This document shows, in pieces, positions 61,651 to 64,000 of a stretch of DNA of 64,000 nt (its first letter is position 1; every line of letters starts with the position of its first letter). Position numbers and translations under genes: made by a program. Below the pieces are notes generated by a model. It had not been told where the DNA came from. It did no database searches and saw nothing but the letters and a program-made list of their open reading frames with translations. Origin of the DNA: G963664115 sp965216035 (GTDB lineage: Bacteria; Acidobacteriota; Terriglobia; 20CM-2-55-15); contig CBDCFM010000016.1 of NCBI GenBank assembly GCA_965216035.1, positions 62,001 through 126,000 on the forward strand. The letters are read 5' to 3'.

Positions 61651-63930
61651 ATGGAACGCGCACTTCACTCCCCAGGCTTCCTGACGGGATCCAGACTCAA
61701 GTATCGGGCCGTCTTTGCTCTAACTTTGCTGTTGTTCGGCTGTGCGCCGACGCTTCGTCCACCGACGCCCACGACCGGGCCTGGGGCCCGATTGCGGCCG
61801 GAGACGCTAGCCGAACAGGTGGAAGTCATTCGCACAGATTATGGTGTTCCGCACGTTTACGCAGACAACCTCCAAGTGCTGGGCTATGCGCTGGGTTACC
61901 TCCAGCTCGAAGACTACGGCGAGCGCGTGCCGATGGGACTGATTCGCGCGCGAGGAGAACTCGCTCGCCATGTAGGACGCCGCGCACTGGACTCTGATTT
62001 TGAGAACCGGCCATATTACCTCCTTGCTGGGGACATCTATATGCGACTCGAACAAGGCACGCGCGACGTCTATGAAGGATTCGCGGCCGGAGTCAACCGC
62101 TACGTCCAACGCTACCCGAACGAGTTCCCATCGTGGATGCGTCCCCAGTTCACAGGCCTTGATGTGGCGGCCCTCTACGTCTATCGGCCAAATGCACGTC
62201 AGGTGCGACGCTGGGTCAACCGCATCCGAGAGGCCGATGAAGCCCCCCTGCTGGATCCGGGCGGAAGCGTCGGAAACGGATTGGCACCCGATGGGAAAGC
62301 AGAGAAAGAATCCACCGTCGACACGTCCATCGTCTCTGTGGAAGAAGGTTCCAGTGCTTGGGCTCTGGCACCCAGTCGTACGGTGAGGAATGTCGCGATC
62401 CTGATGCGCAACCCTCACCTGGGCTGGGATGCGGGTTACTGGGAGGTACATACCGTCGTCCCCGGCCGTCTGGATTTTTATGGCGACTTCCGCATTGGGG
62501 GTCCCCTGGGGATCATCGGTGGATTCAACCGTCAGCTCGGCTTTGCGACGACAAACAACTCGGTAAACAACACGGAAGTCTACGCGCTGGAAGCCGACCC
62601 GGCCCGAGAAGATCATTACCTGCTCGACGGCGCATCCGTTCCGATCGATCGGCAATCAATCACGCTGTCATATCGCGACGGCGCAAGCTACGCCACCGAG
62701 ACCCGCGAGCGGCTCTCCACTGCCCTGGGTCCGGTCATCTATCAGAAGCACGGCCGAATATACGTCCTCCGGACTCCTCAAGACGGGGAGTACCGCGCCG
62801 GCGAGCAATTCCTTCGGCTGATACAAGCGACAAACCTGAATGAGTGGACCGATGCGATGCGGTTGCGCGCTCACCCGGGTTCCAATTTCACCTACGCCGA
62901 TGCCGAAGGCAATATCTTCTATATCTGGAACGCGGCGATTCCTATCCGCCCACATCCGGCGGGCGGAAATCTGGCGGTCCCCGCTACGCGGATGGATCAG
63001 GTCTGGACCGAACTTCACGACCTGGATTCGTTGCCGCAGCTGTTAAACCCCGCAGGCGGCTACGTCCGCAACGAGAACGACGGCCCATGGTTCGCCAATA
63101 TGCGCGAGCCACTCGATCCGGCCGACTATCCCGACTATTTCGAAGAGCAGGCGTTCGGGCTGAGAAGTCAGCATTCCGTTCTGCTGGTAAACGACTCCGG
63201 CCCCCTTTCGCTCGAGGATGTCGTCCGGCTCAAGCACAGCTACCGAATGCTCTTAGCGGACCGCGTCAAGAACGAACTGATTCAAGCAGTCCGCGGTCTC
63301 AACAAGACTTCAGAGGAGGATTCTCAAAGGGATGCAGCGCTCACTCTGTTGGAAGGCTGGGACAACACGGCGGCCCCGGAGAGCCGGGGGGCACTACTGT
63401 TTACCGAATGGTGGCGGATCTACACCGAGACGCTTGGAGGTGGGGACGCAGGCGACGCCGAAGGGTTTGCCGAAAAGTGGACCGTAGAACGACCGATGGA
63501 TACGCCCCGCGGCCTGGCGGACCCGGATCTCGCTGCACGTCTGTTTGACGATGCCCTCGAAGAGACCACACGACGCTTCGGGTCCTGGGATGTCGCCTGG
63601 GGTACGGTCCACAGAGTCAGGCGCGGCGCGGTGGACGAACCGGTCGGTGGCTGCCGAGGTGCGCTGGGTTGCTTCAGGGTCCTCAACTTCACAGACGATG
63701 GCGACGGCAGGCGCCGCGTCGACGGCGGTGACGGATGGGTGATCGCAGTGGAATTTACAGACCCTCCACGAGCTTATTCGATCCTCGGATACGGTCAGAG
63801 CGCGAGGGAGGATTCACCCCACTACGCCGATCAGGCTGCGCTCTTTGCACGAGGTGAAATGAAGAGTGTGGCTTACACGCGAGAAAGCGTGGAGCGTCGG
63901 GCCATCCGCCGCTATCGGCCGGGATATTAG
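61651..63930 (+). CDS. Penicillin-acylase-family lipoprotein
   Basis: 759-residue N-terminal-nucleophile hydrolase. A signal peptide with lipobox ('LLLFGCAPT') predicts membrane anchoring. The acylase alpha part includes 'DYGVPHVYADN'. The nucleophile site reads 'EEGSSAWALAPSRT', with Ser234 expected to become the N-terminus of the beta chain after self-cleavage; the usual following Asn is Ser here. 'RNPHLGWDAG' and 'FATTNNSVNNTE' follow as in the family, which includes aculeacin/AHL/antibiotic acylases. Substrate unknown. The remaining 70 bases of the window hold nothing recognised. Confidence 0.9.
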   Translation: MERALHSPGFLTGSRLKYRAVFALTLLLFGCAPTLRPPTPTTGPGARLRPETLAEQVEVIRTDYGVPHVYADNLQVLGYALGYLQLEDYGERVPMGLIRARGELARHVGRRALDSDFENRPYYLLAGDIYMRLEQGTRDVYEGFAAGVNRYVQRYPNEFPSWMRPQFTGLDVAALYVYRPNARQVRRWVNRIREADEAPLLDPGGSVGNGLAPDGKAEKESTVDTSIVSVEEGSSAWALAPSRTVRNVAILMRNPHLGWDAGYWEVHTVVPGRLDFYGDFRIGGPLGIIGGFNRQLGFATTNNSVNNTEVYALEADPAREDHYLLDGASVPIDRQSITLSYRDGASYATETRERLSTALGPVIYQKHGRIYVLRTPQDGEYRAGEQFLRLIQATNLNEWTDAMRLRAHPGSNFTYADAEGNIFYIWNAAIPIRPHPAGGNLAVPATRMDQVWTELHDLDSLPQLLNPAGGYVRNENDGPWFANMREPLDPADYPDYFEEQAFGLRSQHSVLLVNDSGPLSLEDVVRLKHSYRMLLADRVKNELIQAVRGLNKTSEEDSQRDAALTLLEGWDNTAAPESRGALLFTEWWRIYTETLGGGDAGDAEGFAEKWTVERPMDTPRGLADPDLAARLFDDALEETTRRFGSWDVAWGTVHRVRRGAVDEPVGGCRGALGCFRVLNFTDDGDGRRRVDGGDGWVIAVEFTDPPRAYSILGYGQSAREDSPHYADQAALFARGEMKSVAYTRESVERRAIRRYRPGY

Positions 63931-64000
63931 GGTCGGAGGAAAGCGGAGGCGATACCTGACGCCGTCCGTCGGATTCTCGAACAAGAACACGCCCCCGAGG

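Overview
The window is a chromosomal segment of a free-living, pilus-bearing, respiring Gram-negative bacterium. It carries type IV pilus genes, an NtrY/NtrX pair, F0 ATP synthase genes, a complex I operon, molybdopterin genes and a lipoprotein acylase. Three features are reminiscent of Acidobacteriota, with Deltaproteobacteria-like lineages as the alternative: a long MoxR/DUF58/VWA/DUF4159/DUF4175 operon, an unusual Hfq-like Sm protein and a ThiS-ThiG fusion. That placement is an inference from gene content; there is no rRNA here to settle it. Base composition looks moderately GC-rich and even, apart from the IS and the repeats.

Layout. 1-2.5 kb (minus): pilS (running off the left edge), pilC and a decayed pilB-like tail. 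2.6-6.5 kb (plus): ntrY-ntrX and an SRPBCC protein. 6.6-7.6 kb (minus): thiSG fusion. 8.0-10.0 kb (minus): F0 genes (AtpZ-like, AtpI-like, atpB, atpE) without any F1 gene. 10.1-10.7 kb (plus): a lipoprotein. 10.7-24.8 kb (minus): one block running nuoA, nuoB, a NDUFAF7/MidA-type methyltransferase, nuoC, D, H, I, J, K, L, M, N and then pncB and pncA; nuoE, F and G are absent. 25.0-27.6 kb (minus): a small membrane protein, moeA, moaC and mog. 27.7-28.9 kb (plus): glyA. 29.0-43.3 kb (minus): an eight-gene operon of DUF4159, VWA/GATase-like, caspase-fold protein, TPR-metallopeptidase, MoxR, DUF58, BatA-like and DUF4175 proteins. 43.5-44.7 kb (minus): HAD hydrolase and CPBP protease. 44.9-47.3 kb: hfq-like, pilX-like and lexA. 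47.5-49.2 kb: an smr gene split by an IS481-family element. 49.4-53 kb (minus): nadE and a CLC channel. 53.2-55.6 kb: two tiny ORFs, an NRAMP-like and a YdcZ-like transporter. 55.7 kb: tRNA-Leu. 56-64 kb: mtgA, ctlX-like, a stand-alone MetH homocysteine domain, nth, a repeat island, a HEAT-like/small membrane cluster and a penicillin-acylase-family lipoprotein.

How the genes fit together. The nuo block makes the membrane arm and the Q module of complex I, carries its own likely NuoD-arginine methyltransferase, and is followed directly by NAD salvage genes; nadE lies elsewhere in the window. The moxR operon pairs an AAA chaperone with three VWA-type proteins, an intact HExxH peptidase and a caspase-fold protein whose nucleophile Cys appears to be missing. 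This operon is the most system-like unit in the window.

Two families of structured intergenic repeats occur. One has three linked hairpins (copies near 9.6, 35.6 and 49.3 kb). The other has long terminal inverted repeats (near 7.8-8.0 and 59.9-60.3 kb). Two gene stop codons, those of nadE and atpE, lie inside repeat ends. Several genes show damage: the IS-split smr, the DUF4159 gene with two single-base frameshifts, and the pilB relic.
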